DNA of 64,000 bases from Streptococcus mitis (lineage in GTDB: Bacteria; Bacillota; Bacilli; Lactobacillales; Streptococcaceae). Below are positions 26,381-36,202 of the stretch, in pieces. The position numbers were made by a program, and so were the translations under genes. Under the pieces are notes generated by a model. That model did not search any database. It was not told the origin of the DNA and saw only the letters and a program-made list of their open reading frames with translations. The stretch is from contig NZ_LBMT01000001.1 in assembly GCF_002005545.1 (NCBI RefSeq), forward strand, positions 1,262,301 to 1,326,300. The letters are read 5' to 3'. Positions within the stretch are counted from its first letter, which is position 1. Each line of letters starts with the position of its first letter.

Positions 26381-27206
26381 TGGCGAAAAACTTGATGAAA
26401 AAGTTTACCCACAACTATTTCATCATGTTGGCATGATTCGTGGGGAATATTTGTTGAGAGAGCTTAATCAAAACATCATATTAGCAAGTTGTCAGCAATT
26501 TGTAAAAGATTTTCTAGAGAATATCTGCTCCCTGTACTCAGATGAAGAAGTTTGGTATCGTTTTTCTGAATTAACGAATACAGAAGCTAATTGTCTAAAG
26601 GGGACTAAAGAGTATTTTGATGAAAATCATCCCTTGTTTGGCTATAGAGGAACTAGGCGTTTGTTGGCGTGTCCGGATGAATTTCAGGCTGAAGCACATG
26701 TCGTTACAGAAGTTTATCAAAACAATCCCAATCTGTCTCTTATCTTTCCTTTTGTCAATGATGCTGAGCAGTTAAAGCAAGCTATTAGAGTATTGCGTCA
26801 GCAGGGTTTTACTGGGAAAGTTGGCACGATGATTGAATTACCGTCAGCTTATTTTGATTTGGACAGAATAATGGAAACGGGCATTTCAAAGATTGTAGTT
26901 GGAATGAATGATTTGGCTTCCTTTGTTTTTGCGACTGTGAGAAACAGTCAATGGCATGATATGGAAAGTCTAATAATGTTAGATATGTTGAGACAGATGC
27001 AGGATAAAGCAAGGAAGAACAAGATTGATTTTGCTGTAGCAGGCTATCTGAATCCTTCTTTCATACAAAAAATGAATCAGATGGGTATCGAATGCATTCT
27101 CCATTACAGCTCTATTCCGGAGATTTTTGATTTGGAAATTGACCATCCAGACCACCTCAAACGTGTAAAAGAAGAAAGTAAAAAATTACAAAGGAGATAC
27201 CTATGA
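26355..27206 (+). CDS. Orphan PEP-utilising TIM-barrel domain protein
   Basis: The 283-residue protein resembles the C-terminal domain of PEP synthase, PTS enzyme I and pyruvate phosphate dikinase. GMIRGEYLLRE matches the GL-R-E-FL block, HPLFGYRGTRR matches NPxLGxRG, SLIFPFVNDAEQLKQ matches the I-PFV block, and GTMIELPSAYF and GMNDLASFVFATVRN match the MIE-P and GTNDL blocks. The phosphohistidine and ATP-grasp domains are absent, so it is not a complete PEP synthase. It overlaps the decayed NUDIX gene and is followed by an ASCH pseudogene overlapping its stop by four bases (ATGA). Function unknown. ATG 26355 or 26358 could be the start; GAAGGTGA lies just upstream. Confidence 0.72.
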   Translation: MMRNQLALSGEKLDEKVYPQLFHHVGMIRGEYLLRELNQNIILASCQQFVKDFLENICSLYSDEEVWYRFSELTNTEANCLKGTKEYFDENHPLFGYRGTRRLLACPDEFQAEAHVVTEVYQNNPNLSLIFPFVNDAEQLKQAIRVLRQQGFTGKVGTMIELPSAYFDLDRIMETGISKIVVGMNDLASFVFATVRNSQWHDMESLIMLDMLRQMQDKARKNKIDFAVAGYLNPSFIQKMNQMGIECILHYSSIPEIFDLEIDHPDHLKRVKEESKKLQRRYL

Positions 27207-27643
27207 CACCGCAAGAAATGTGGAATGCCTACAAGAAAATCAATCCTTCGATTGGATATGAAATCGATGCTTGGGCTTTTGGAGTGGAAGCCGATCTCTT
27301 GGCAGATTTGGTTTTAAAAGGAGAAAAGACGGCAACAGCTTCAGCCTACGACCTCTATGCACTAGAAGATGACCCCCTTCCGCAAGAAGGGACCTTCGAT
27401 GTCATTTTAGATAGCCAAGATCAAGCTGTCTGCATTGTTGAAATTACAAAGGTTTCTGTTGAACCCTTCAATCAAGTTTCTGCTCAACATGCCTTTAAGG
27501 AAGGTTAGGGAGACAAATCTTTAGCCTATTGGCGTCAGGTTCATGAAGACTTTTTTACGGAGTGTATGAGGGAAGCAGGAATGACTTTTACACCTGACAG
27601 CAAAGTTGTTTTAGAAGAATTTCGCAAGGTCTACCCCCTGTAG
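27203..27643 (+). pseudogene. ASCH-domain protein interrupted by an in-frame amber stop
   Basis: Reading from ATG 27203 gives an ASCH/YqfB-type protein (YEIDAWAFGVEADLLADL, GEKTATASAYDLYALEDD, VCIVEITKVSVEPFNQV) that reaches AFKEG and then TAG at 27506-27508. The same frame continues without any other disruption as GDKSLAYWRQVHEDFFTE and onward to the natural-looking stop at 27641-27643, giving the family length of about 146 residues. One base change, probably GAG or CAG to TAG, accounts for the break. ASCH proteins bind RNA or coenzyme-like ligands. The truncated 101-residue product loses the C-terminal part of the fold. AAAGGAG precedes the start. Confidence 0.88.
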
Positions 27644-27649
27644 ACTGCT

Positions 27650-27694
27650 AGACGGAAGAAAGTTTTGGAAATCGCCGTCCAATCCTTTTTTCTT
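27650..27694 (+). terminator. Possible terminator after the ASCH pseudogene
   Basis: GACGG (27651-27655) and CCGTC (27675-27679) pair across a 19-base loop, with CCTTTTTTCTT downstream. The stem is short. Confidence 0.45.
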
Positions 27695-27707
27695 AGGCAA
27701 AACATGT

Positions 27708-27713
27708 TATAAT
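27708..27713 (+). promoter_or_regulatory. pepN promoter -10
   Basis: TATAAT, preceded by a TG dinucleotide one base further up (TGTTATAAT), stands 52 bases before the pepN ATG. No convincing -35 is seen. Confidence 0.6.
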
Positions 27714-27765
27714 AAGTTTGTTTGAAGAAGAGATCTAGCTCTTAAACTTAGAATAGGAGAAAACT

Positions 27766-30312
27766 ATGCAAGCAGTTGAACATTTTATTAAGCAATTTGT
27801 TCCTGAACATTATGATTTATTTTTAGACTTGAGTCGTGAGACCAAGACGTTTTCTGGTAAGGTGACCATCACTGGTCAAGCACAGAGTGACCGTATTTCC
27901 CTCCACCAAAAAGACCTGGAAATCGCTTCTGTAGAAGTTGCAGGGGAAGCTCGCCCATTCACAGTTGATCATGACAATGAAGCTATTCATATTGAATTAG
28001 CTGAGGCTGGTCAAGTTGAAGTGGTTATCGCTTTCACAGGAAAAATTACAGACAACATGACAGGGATTTACCCTTCTTATTACACAGTTGATGGAGTCAA
28101 GAAGGAAGTCTTGTCTACTCAGTTCGAGAGTCATTTTGCGCGCGAAGCCTTCCCATGTGTGGATGAACCAGAAGCTAAAGCAACTTTTGACCTCTCTCTA
28201 CGTTTTGACCAAGCAGAAGATGAATTGGCCTTGTCTAACATGCCAGAAATCGATGTTGAAAAACGTAAGGAAACAGGTATCTGGAAGTTTGAGACAACAC
28301 CTCGCATGTCTTCTTACTTGTTAGCCTTTGTAGCAGGTGATTTGCAAGGTGTGACGGCTAAAACTAAAAACGGTACCCTCGTAGGTGTTTATTCAACCAA
28401 AGCCCACCCACTATCTAACCTTGATTTCTCACTGGATATCGCTGTTCGCTCTATCGAGTTTTACGAAGATTACTATGGAGTTAAGTACCCAATCCCTCAA
28501 TCTCTCCACATCGCCCTTCCTGACTTCTCAGCTGGTGCTATGGAAAACTGGGGTCTTGTAACCTACCGTGAAGTTTACTTGGTTGTGGATGAGAACTCAA
28601 CATTTGCTAGCCGTCAACAAGTTGCCCTAGTTGTGGCCCATGAGTTGGCTCACCAATGGTTTGGGAACCTCGTTACTATGAAATGGTGGGATGACCTTTG
28701 GCTCAATGAAAGCTTCGCTAACATGATGGAGTACGTCTGTGTGGATGCCATTGAGCCAAGCTGGAATATCTTTGAAGACTTCCAAACAGGTGGAGTACCT
28801 CACGCTCTTGAACGTGACGCGACTGATGGTGTTCAGTCTGTCCACGTCGAAGTTAAACATCCAGATGAAATCAATACGCTCTTTGACGGAGCTATCGTCT
28901 ATGCCAAAGGAAGTCGCCTCATGCACATGCTTCGTCGTTGGCTAGGTGATGCCGATTTTGCTAAAGGTTTGCATGCCTACTTTGAAAAACATCAATACAG
29001 CAATACAATTGGTCGTGACCTTTGGGATGCTCTTGGTCAAGCGTCTGGACGTGATGTTGCAGCCTTCATGGATTCTTGGTTGGAACAACCTGGTTATCCA
29101 GTTCTCACTGTCAAAGTTGAAAATGATGTCTTGAAGATTTCACAAAAACAATTCTTTATCGGTGAGCACGAAGATAAGAACCGTCTCTGGGTTGTGCCAC
29201 TCAATAGCAACTGGAAAGGCTTGCCTGATACACTTGAAACTGAAAGCATCGAAATTCCAGGCTACGCAGCCCTTCTTGCTGAAAATGAAGGAGCTCTTCG
29301 TTTCAATACTGAAAATACAGCCCATTACATTACCGATTATCAAGGAGACTTGTTAGATGCTGTTCTTGCTGACCTAGTTGATCTTGATAACACAAGCAAA
29401 TTGCAAATCGTCCAAGAACGTCGTTTGCTTGCTGAGGCAGGGCACATTTCTTATGCTGACTTGCTCCCAGTTCTTGATAAACTTGCTAAGGAAGAATCTT
29501 ACCTTGTCGTTTCAGCTGTTTCTGAAGTCATTTCTGCCCTTGAGCGCTTTATCGATGAAGGAACAGAAGCTGAAAGAGCCTTCAAAGCCTTGGTTGCTAA
29601 ATTGGCTCGTCACAACTATAACCGTCTTGGTTTTGAAGCTAAAGACGGAGAATCAGATGAGGATGAGTTGGTTCGTCAGCTGGCTGTTTCGATGATGATT
29701 CGCTCAAATGATGCAGAAGCTAGTCAAGTCGCTAGCCAAATCTTCGAAGCTCACAAGGATCAGCTTGCAGGCCTTCCAGCAGCCATCCGCTCACAAGTTC
29801 TCATCAATGAGATGAAACATCATGAGACCAAAGACTTGTTAGCACTTTATCTTGATACTTATACGCACGCAACAGATGCTGTCTTTAAACGTCAGTTGGC
29901 AGCCGCTCTTGCCTATAGTAAAGATGCGGACAATATCCAAACCTTGATTGCTTCTTGGAAGGACAAATTTGTGGTGAAACCGCAGGACTTGTCTGCTTGG
30001 TATTACCAATTCCTAGCTCACCAAGCAACTCAGGAAACAGCTTGGTCTTGGGCTCGTGAAAACTGGGCTTGGATTAAGGCAGCCCTTGGAGGAGATATGA
30101 GCTTTGATAGCTTTGTTATCCTTCCAGCTCATGTATTTAAGACTCAGCAACGCTTGGCAGAGTACAAGGAATTCTTTGAACCGCAACTTTCTGACCTTGC
30201 TCTTAGCCGTAACATCGGTATGGGAGTCAAGGAAATTGCAGCGCGTGTTGACTTGATTAACCGTGAAAAAGCTGCAGTGGAAGCAGTTGTTCTTCAATAC
30301 GGAACTGAATAA
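27766..30312 (+). CDS. pepN: Aminopeptidase N (M1 family)
   Basis: The 848-residue zinc aminopeptidase removes N-terminal amino acids from peptides in the cytosol. Hallmarks are GAMENWG at the exopeptidase site and the zinc motif HELAHQW with H292, H296 and E315 (in LWLNESFA). The C-terminal ERAP-like helical region fills residues from about 530. The length fits lactic-acid-bacterial PepN/LysAP. It has its own promoter, with AGGAGAAA before the ATG, and a terminator behind it, so it is monocistronic. It precedes ciaRH, an order I also recall from pneumococci. Confidence 0.96.
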   Translation: MQAVEHFIKQFVPEHYDLFLDLSRETKTFSGKVTITGQAQSDRISLHQKDLEIASVEVAGEARPFTVDHDNEAIHIELAEAGQVEVVIAFTGKITDNMTGIYPSYYTVDGVKKEVLSTQFESHFAREAFPCVDEPEAKATFDLSLRFDQAEDELALSNMPEIDVEKRKETGIWKFETTPRMSSYLLAFVAGDLQGVTAKTKNGTLVGVYSTKAHPLSNLDFSLDIAVRSIEFYEDYYGVKYPIPQSLHIALPDFSAGAMENWGLVTYREVYLVVDENSTFASRQQVALVVAHELAHQWFGNLVTMKWWDDLWLNESFANMMEYVCVDAIEPSWNIFEDFQTGGVPHALERDATDGVQSVHVEVKHPDEINTLFDGAIVYAKGSRLMHMLRRWLGDADFAKGLHAYFEKHQYSNTIGRDLWDALGQASGRDVAAFMDSWLEQPGYPVLTVKVENDVLKISQKQFFIGEHEDKNRLWVVPLNSNWKGLPDTLETESIEIPGYAALLAENEGALRFNTENTAHYITDYQGDLLDAVLADLVDLDNTSKLQIVQERRLLAEAGHISYADLLPVLDKLAKEESYLVVSAVSEVISALERFIDEGTEAERAFKALVAKLARHNYNRLGFEAKDGESDEDELVRQLAVSMMIRSNDAEASQVASQIFEAHKDQLAGLPAAIRSQVLINEMKHHETKDLLALYLDTYTHATDAVFKRQLAAALAYSKDADNIQTLIASWKDKFVVKPQDLSAWYYQFLAHQATQETAWSWARENWAWIKAALGGDMSFDSFVILPAHVFKTQQRLAEYKEFFEPQLSDLALSRNIGMGVKEIAARVDLINREKAAVEAVVLQYGTE

Positions 30313-30327
30313 TTAAGACTAAATAAA

Positions 30328-30375
30328 AGAAAACTCAGCTATCTCATATAAAATGCAGGGAGTTGAGTTTTTTTT
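30328..30375 (+). terminator. Terminator after pepN
   Basis: AAACTCA and TGAGTTT (extended by AACT/AGTT) pair across a loop of about 25 bases, ending in a long T run (30368-30375). Confidence 0.8.
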
Positions 30376-30394
30376 AAGGCAAATTTGGTATAAT
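30373..30394 (+). promoter_or_regulatory. ciaR promoter with a candidate CiaR repeat
   Basis: TTTAAG (30373-30378), five bases, then TTTGGT (30384-30389), the second half being a poor match to the TTTAAG-N5-TTTAAG CiaR site. It sits directly over the extended -10 TGGTATAAT (hexamer 30389-30394), compatible with autoregulation. Confidence 0.5.
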
Positions 30395-30418
30395 GGTTTT
30401 AATAAGGAGGAGTTTCTC

Positions 30419-31093
30419 ATGATAAAAATCTTATTGGTTGAGGATGACCTAGGCCTGTCAAATTCAGTATTTGACTTTTTAGACGATTTTGCGGATGTCA
30501 TGCAGGTATTTGATGGGGAAGAAGGTCTCTACGAAGCTGAAAGTGGCGTCTATGATTTGATTTTGCTCGATTTGATGTTACCTGAAAAAAATGGCTTCCA
30601 AGTCTTGAAAGAGTTGCGTGAAAAGGGAATTACGACACCAGTTCTGATTATGACAGCCAAGGAAAGTTTGGATGATAAGGGACATGGTTTTGAACTAGGA
30701 GCAGATGATTATCTAACCAAACCTTTCTACCTAGAAGAACTCAAAATGCGGATTCAAGCCCTTCTCAAACGTTCAGGTAAGTTTAATGAAAACACCTTGA
30801 CCTATGGAAATATTGTAGTTAATTTGTCAACAAATACCGTTAAAGTTGAAGATACTCCTGTCGAATTGCTGGGGAAAGAGTTCGATTTACTAGTTTATTT
30901 CCTTCAAAATCAAAATGTTATTTTGCCGAAGACTCAGATTTTTGATCGTCTATGGGGATTTGATAGTGATACCACGATTTCGGTTGTCGAAGTCTATGTT
31001 TCAAAAGTCCGTAAGAAATTAAAAGGAACCACTTTTGCAGAGAATTTGCAAACCTTACGCAGTGTTGGGTATATTTTAAAAGATGTTCAGTAA
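30419..31093 (+). CDS. ciaR: Response regulator CiaR
   Basis: The 224-residue OmpR-family response regulator has a receiver domain with the phospho-acceptor D51 ([11 protein letters not shown]), the Lys of TKPF, and a C-terminal winged helix from about residue 125. CiaR controls competence, beta-lactam tolerance, lytic and small-RNA genes in the mitis group. The start at 30419 follows AAGGAGGAG; a longer in-frame reading begins inside the pepN terminator. The gene ends with an 11-base overlap with ciaH, so translation is coupled. Confidence 0.96.
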   Translation: MIKILLVEDDLGLSNSVFDFLDDFADVMQVFDGEEGLYEAESGVYDLILLDLMLPEKNGFQVLKELREKGITTPVLIMTAKESLDDKGHGFELGADDYLTKPFYLEELKMRIQALLKRSGKFNENTLTYGNIVVNLSTNTVKVEDTPVELLGKEFDLLVYFLQNQNVILPKTQIFDRLWGFDSDTTISVVEVYVSKVRKKLKGTTFAENLQTLRSVGYILKDVQ

Positions 31094-32417
31094 ACTAAAA
31101 AAAACATGGTATGCGGATGATTTTAGTTACTTTATCCGCAACTTCGGTGTCTTCACTCTGATTTTCTCCACTATGACCTTGATTATTTTACAGGTTATGC
31201 ATTCAAGTCTCTATACTTCGGTGGATGATAAGCTTCATGGACTAAGTGAAAATCCTCAGACAGTTATTCAGCTTGCTGTAAATAGGGCAACAGAAGAGAT
31301 TAAAGATTTAGAGAATGCCGCTACAGATACTAGCAAGACTGAGATAAAGCCCAATGTCAGTTCCAATACGGAGGTCATTCTTTTTGATAAGAATTTTACC
31401 CAGCTTCTTTCTGGAAACCGATTTTTGGGATTGGATAAGATTAAGTTAGAGAAAAAAGAACTAGGCCATATCTACCAGATTCAGGTTTTTAATAGCTATG
31501 GACAAGAAGAAATCTATCGCATGATTTTGATGGAAACCAATATCAGTTCGGTTTCAACCAATATCAAGTATGCAGCTGTCTTGATTAATACAAGTCAGTT
31601 GGAGCAGGCCAGTCAAAAGCATGAGCAATTGATTGTGATTGTGATGGCAAGTTTCTGGATTTTGTCTTTACTTGCCAGTCTCTATCTAGCTAGAGTCAGT
31701 GTTAGGCCCCTGCTTGAGAGCATGCAGAAGCAGCAGTCTTTTGTGGAAAATGCTAGTCATGAGTTACGGACTCCACTTGCAGTTTTGCAAAATCGCTTAG
31801 AGACCCTTTTTCGTAAGCCGGAAGCTACCATTATGGATGTGAGTGAAAGCATTGCCTCTAGTTTGGAAGAAGTCCGAAATATGCGTTTTTTGACAACAAA
31901 CTTGTTGAATTTAGCACGTAGAGATGATGGGATTAAGCCAGAACTTGGAGAAGTTCCAACTAGCTTTTTTAATACAACTTTCACAAACTATGAGATGATT
32001 GCTTCGGAAAATGACCGTGTCTTTCGTTTTGAAAATCGGATTCATCGAACGATTGTCACAGATCAGCTTCTTTTGAAGCAGTTGATGACTATCCTATTTG
32101 ATAATGCTGTCAAGTATACTGAAGAGGACGGTGAAATTGATTTTCTTATCTCGGCGACTGATCGCAATCTGTATTTACTGGTTTCTGATAATGGAGTCGG
32201 TATTTCAGCAGAAGATAAGAAGAAAATTTTTGACCGTTTTTATCGAGTGGATAAGGCTAGAACCCGCCAAAAAGGTGGTTTTGGTTTAGGATTATCTCTG
32301 GCCAAGCAAATTGTAGATGCGCTTAAAGGAACCATTACTGTTAAAGATAATAAACCCAAGGGAACAATCTTTGAAGTGAAGATTGCTATCCACACACCAT
32401 CGAAAAAGAAAAAATAA
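31083..32417 (+). CDS. ciaH: Sensor histidine kinase CiaH
   Basis: The 444-residue membrane kinase has a transmembrane helix near 20-38, an extracellular region of about 145 residues and a second transmembrane segment around 184-203. The DHp domain carries the phospho-His H226 in ASHELRTPL, and the ATPase domain has N (LFDNAVKY), G1 (VSDNGVGI) and G2 ([12 protein letters not shown]) boxes. It phosphorylates CiaR. It overlaps ciaR by 11 bases. The strong palindrome at its end terminates the operon. Confidence 0.96.
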   Translation: MFSKLKKTWYADDFSYFIRNFGVFTLIFSTMTLIILQVMHSSLYTSVDDKLHGLSENPQTVIQLAVNRATEEIKDLENAATDTSKTEIKPNVSSNTEVILFDKNFTQLLSGNRFLGLDKIKLEKKELGHIYQIQVFNSYGQEEIYRMILMETNISSVSTNIKYAAVLINTSQLEQASQKHEQLIVIVMASFWILSLLASLYLARVSVRPLLESMQKQQSFVENASHELRTPLAVLQNRLETLFRKPEATIMDVSESIASSLEEVRNMRFLTTNLLNLARRDDGIKPELGEVPTSFFNTTFTNYEMIASENDRVFRFENRIHRTIVTDQLLLKQLMTILFDNAVKYTEEDGEIDFLISATDRNLYLLVSDNGVGISAEDKKKIFDRFYRVDKARTRQKGGFGLGLSLAKQIVDALKGTITVKDNKPKGTIFEVKIAIHTPSKKKK

Positions 32418-32446
32418 AAATATCGCTCCAGACGGGGCGATATTTT
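32417..32446 (+). terminator. Terminator after ciaRH
   Basis: AAAATATCGC and GCGATATTTT form a perfect 10-bp stem with loop TCCAGACGGG. Confidence 0.88.
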
Positions 32447-32542
32447 GGATTACGTGACTTTCAGTCCGTTTCGCTAAGTCAGGTGTGATACAGGCAAACC
32501 ACCCGTTTTAGGGGTGGTCATGATTAAAATAACATAAAAATC

Positions 32543-32571
32543 TTGACAGATGAACTTAAAAAATGTAAACT
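32543..32571 (+). promoter_or_regulatory. pht promoter
   Basis: A perfect -35 TTGACA (32543-32548), 17 bases, then TAAACT (32566-32571). The transcript start would fall at about 32578, just ahead of an AdcR-type site. Confidence 0.75.
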
Positions 32572-32584
32572 ATTTACTGGTTAA

Positions 32585-32596
32585 TTAATTGGTTAA
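32585..32596. promoter_or_regulatory. AdcR-like zinc-responsive operator
   Basis: TTAATTGGTTAA matches the AdcR consensus TTAACYRGTTAA at 11 of 12 positions (position 5 is T). It lies just downstream of the predicted transcript start, where a zinc-bound repressor would block transcription. This fits Pht genes, which are known AdcR targets. Confidence 0.75.
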
Positions 32597-32674
32597 ATAA
32601 CCAATTTAGAAAACTATTTAATCAAGTAAAGGAAGTTAAGAAAAAGCTTCATCATTTATTGAAATGAGGGATTT

Positions 32675-35600
32675 ATGAAATTCAGTAAAAAGTATATAGC
32701 AGCTGGATCAGCTGTTATCGTATCCTTGAGTCTTTGTGCCTATGCACTGAACCAGCATCGCTCGCAGGAAAATAAGGACGATAATCGTGTCTCTTATGTG
32801 GATGGCAGCCAGTCAAGTCAGAAAACTGAAAACCTGACACCAGATCAGGTTAGCCAGAAAGAAGGAATTCAGGCTGAGCAAATTGTCATCAAAATTACAG
32901 ATCAGGGCTATGTGACGTCACACGGTGATCACTATCATTACTATAACGGGAAAGTTCCTTATGATGCCCTCTTTAGTGAAGAACTCTTGATGAAGGATCC
33001 AAACTACAAACTTAAGGATGGAGATATTGTCAATGAGGTTAAGGGTGGCTACATTATCAAGGTCAATGGAAAATATTATGTCTACCTGAAAGATGTAACT
33101 CATGCTGATAATGTTCGAACTAAGGATGAAATCAATCGTCAAAAACAAGAACACGTCAAAGATAATGAGAAGGTCAGCTCTGATGTTGCTGTAGCAAGAT
33201 CTCAGGGACGCTATACGACAGATGATGGTTATGTCTTTAATCCAGCTGATATTATCGAAGATACGGGTGATGCTTATATCGTTCCTCATGGAGGTCACTA
33301 TCACTATATTCCAAAAAGTGATTTATCTGCCAGTGAGTTAGCAGCAGCGAAAGCTCATCTAGCGGGCAAAAATACGCAACCGAGTCAGTTAAGCTATTCT
33401 TCAACAGCTAGTGACAATACTACGCAAGCAATAGAGCAAGGATCAACTAGCACGTCAGAAAGTAAGACTGAAAATCTCCAAAGTCTTTTGAAAGAACTCT
33501 ATGATTCACCTAGCGACCAACGTTACAGTGAATCAGATGGTCTGGTCTTTGACCCTGCTAAGATTATCAGTCGTACACCAAATGGAGTTGCGATTCCGCA
33601 CGGCGACCATTACCATTTTATTCCTTACAGCAAGCTCTCTCCTTTAGAAGAAAAGATTGCTAGAATGGTGCCTATCGGTGGAACTGGTTATACGTTCTCT
33701 ACAAATGAAAAACATCATGAAGTAGCGTCTAGTCTAGGAAGTCTTCCAAGTAATCCATCTATATTGAATAATGCTTCTTCAACGTTAAATAAGGAAATTT
33801 CTTCAACATCTGATGGTTATATCTTTAATCCAAAAGATATCGTTGAAGAAACAGCCACAGCTTATATTGTAAGACATGGTGATCATTTCCATTACATTCC
33901 TAAGTCGAATCAAATTGGACAACCGACTATTCCAAACAATGGTCTAGCAAAACCTTCTCCATCTCTTCCAATCAATCCAGGAATTTCACATGAGGAACAT
34001 GAAGAAGATGGACACGGCTTTGATGCTAATCGTATTATTGCGGAAGATGAAGCAGGATTTATCATGAGTCACGGCGACCACAATCATTACTTCTTCAAGA
34101 AGGACTTGACTGCTGATCAAATCAAGGCAGCGCAAGACCACTTGAAAGGGGCAAATACAGCAACACCAAATCCAGCTCATGATGACGATCACGATGAAGA
34201 TCATCATGGACACCATCATGGGGAAGACCATGATCACGGTTTTGATGCCAATCGTGTCATCAGTGAGGATGAACAAGGCTTTGTCATGTCACACGGAGAT
34301 CACAATCATTTCTTCTTTAAGAAAGATTTGACAGCAGAGCAAATTAAGGCCGCACAGGATCATCTGAAAACACATCATGGTGTAGAACCTGTAAAACCTC
34401 TTGCTAAAACAGTAGAGTCTTTCTCAAGAGATGCTAGTGATGAAGAAAAGATTGCTTATATCTCTAAAACTTATGGCGTTCCACTTGAAGCGATTAGAAT
34501 TTCAAACGGATTCTTTGTTTTTGGAAATCCAGACCAAGCCTACGATCCAACTCATATCCATCCCTATGCTGTTCGTAAAGAACACGTTCGACTTCCACTC
34601 CAAACTGGAAATCCAGAACTTGATTTCCTAAATGAACTCTATACCACTGCTTTGCGAGATGGTGTGTCTCCTTATAGTTTACAGGTAGAAAATGGTAGTT
34701 TTGTGATTCCTCATGGCGATCACAATCACTACATCAAGGTTCAAACTAAGGGCTATGAAGTAGCTTTGAAAAACAAGATTCCAGCCCTACAATCCAATTA
34801 TCAACCTGGAGCTTTTGATGAGAAGGTGGTTTTGGCAAAAGTAGACCAACTTCTAGCTGAAAGCAGAAACATCTACAAAGACAAGCCTATCGAACAAAGG
34901 CAGATTGAGTTAGCCTTAGGTCAGTTTACTGAAAACATGAAGAAACTGGCAACTAACTCTACAGCAGGTTATCTTGCAACACTGGATCTCTTTGATAAGC
35001 AATATATCCATATTGATGAAAGTGTCAAGCCTACTGAAACAAGTGCTTTAGATAAGAAATATCAAGCCTTGATTGATAAAATCAATACACTGGATACAGA
35101 CTCTTATGGACTTCCTAAGAAAGACCTTCTCGTTCGACTCCAGGAAGCTAAGTTGGCTAAAGATGAGGCTGGTTTAGCAGCGGTTGAATCACAACTTCAA
35201 GCCTTGCAAGACTTTAATGATCGAACAGGCGTTACAACTGTAGAATACATCAAGTACTTCTACGAACACGTAAATGACGGTCGTTTGAGTGATGAACTTC
35301 GAAACAAAGTAGCTCAGTTGACTTGGACTTTGTATCAATCTCAATCCTTCCTTAAGGCAGCAGAATTGAACAAACTATTCCCAAGTATCTATCAGGCAAA
35401 ACAAGAAGTGGAAGAAGCTTTGAAAGCTCAGCCAACTACTGCGAAATCAAGTCAGACAGTTCTAGATACTGAAAAAGTTGATAATCAAAGTGCCAAGACA
35501 GCTATTTATGGCTTCTTGAAAGAATTGTATGGAGACTTTATGCCTGAAGAGCATGTGAATCATGTCAGCAAGGAACAAGTAGAAAATCTCTTGAGCAAGG

Positions 35601-36202
35601 CAACTCAACTCTTAGAGCAAATCCAAGAAGAAGGAATCAGACAATCCTTAGCAGAAGAAGTAGAAAATCTCAAAGTTGCTACAAACAAGGCTGATGCAGA
35701 CTTGGATGAAGTAAACAGTCAGGTAAAAGATGTCTTGACTCGTATCGCTAGCGCTCTTCAACAAGAAAAGGAAAATGCTGATCAAGATCCTCAGACACTT
35801 GTACTCTATCAAAAACTTTACGATATCCTCATGTCACTTCACGCTTACTTAGAAAACAATAAGGGTTCTGATGAGGACTTTGATAAGGTAGATGCTTTAC
35901 TAGATCAACTTTCTGCTAAGAGTAAAGATAAGGCTGCTTTACTTGAATTGACAAAAGCTATTCTGATCTTGAATCAAGAAATCAAGTCAAAATCAAGCGC
36001 AAGTGAAGAAACAACTCCAGCAACAAATGCCGAGGCAAATGGTGATAAGACAAGTGCTGAGAACCAACCAAACGCAGCTGCAGAATCTAACAGTGAAACT
36101 GCCAGCGACGAAAACAAACCGAGCAACTCAACAGATTCTAAAACTGCTGAATCAACTTCAGAAAAGGAAACAGCAGAATCTACAACAAGTACTGGAAATT
36201 AA
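32675..36202 (+). CDS. Polyhistidine triad surface protein with seven triads (PhtE-like N-terminus)
   Basis: The 1175-residue exported protein has an N-terminal signal of lipoprotein type (SLSLCAYAL). Histidine triads HGDHYH or variants start at residues 83, 205, 309, 401, 466, 540 and 680, with an additional His/Asp-rich run at about 500-522. Residues about 449-570 contain two near-identical units (GFDANR...MSHGDHNH...DLTA-QIKAAQDHLK) that look duplicated. The C-terminal half is helical and coil-rich, and it ends in a Ser/Thr/Glu-rich tail. Pht proteins bind zinc and hand it to the AdcA/Lmb uptake system. The N-terminus resembles PhtE, but the C-terminal part differs from the PhtE I remember, so no numbered symbol is given. 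Confidence 0.88.
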   Translation: MKFSKKYIAAGSAVIVSLSLCAYALNQHRSQENKDDNRVSYVDGSQSSQKTENLTPDQVSQKEGIQAEQIVIKITDQGYVTSHGDHYHYYNGKVPYDALFSEELLMKDPNYKLKDGDIVNEVKGGYIIKVNGKYYVYLKDVTHADNVRTKDEINRQKQEHVKDNEKVSSDVAVARSQGRYTTDDGYVFNPADIIEDTGDAYIVPHGGHYHYIPKSDLSASELAAAKAHLAGKNTQPSQLSYSSTASDNTTQAIEQGSTSTSESKTENLQSLLKELYDSPSDQRYSESDGLVFDPAKIISRTPNGVAIPHGDHYHFIPYSKLSPLEEKIARMVPIGGTGYTFSTNEKHHEVASSLGSLPSNPSILNNASSTLNKEISSTSDGYIFNPKDIVEETATAYIVRHGDHFHYIPKSNQIGQPTIPNNGLAKPSPSLPINPGISHEEHEEDGHGFDANRIIAEDEAGFIMSHGDHNHYFFKKDLTADQIKAAQDHLKGANTATPNPAHDDDHDEDHHGHHHGEDHDHGFDANRVISEDEQGFVMSHGDHNHFFFKKDLTAEQIKAAQDHLKTHHGVEPVKPLAKTVESFSRDASDEEKIAYISKTYGVPLEAIRISNGFFVFGNPDQAYDPTHIHPYAVRKEHVRLPLQTGNPELDFLNELYTTALRDGVSPYSLQVENGSFVIPHGDHNHYIKVQTKGYEVALKNKIPALQSNYQPGAFDEKVVLAKVDQLLAESRNIYKDKPIEQRQIELALGQFTENMKKLATNSTAGYLATLDLFDKQYIHIDESVKPTETSALDKKYQALIDKINTLDTDSYGLPKKDLLVRLQEAKLAKDEAGLAAVESQLQALQDFNDRTGVTTVEYIKYFYEHVNDGRLSDELRNKVAQLTWTLYQSQSFLKAAELNKLFPSIYQAKQEVEEALKAQPTTAKSSQTVLDTEKVDNQSAKTAIYGFLKELYGDFMPEEHVNHVSKEQVENLLSKATQLLEQIQEEGIRQSLAEEVENLKVATNKADADLDEVNSQVKDVLTRIASALQQEKENADQDPQTLVLYQKLYDILMSLHAYLENNKGSDEDFDKVDALLDQLSAKSKDKAALLELTKAILILNQEIKSKSSASEETTPATNAEANGDKTSAENQPNAAAESNSETASDENKPSNSTDSKTAESTSEKETAESTTSTGN

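Noticed and set aside
28627..28926. 99-residue minus-strand frame inside pepN, and similar long antisense frames in other highly biased genes (rpsA, carB, sufB)
   Set aside because: Coded opposite strongly conserved enzyme regions; no ribosome-binding sites. They are explained by codon bias of the real gene.
32500..32520. Inverted repeat ACCACCC/GGGTGGT upstream of pht as a terminator
   Set aside because: It has no T run behind it, and the ciaRH unit already ends at the hairpin 32417-32446. Possibly an operator, but there is no support.
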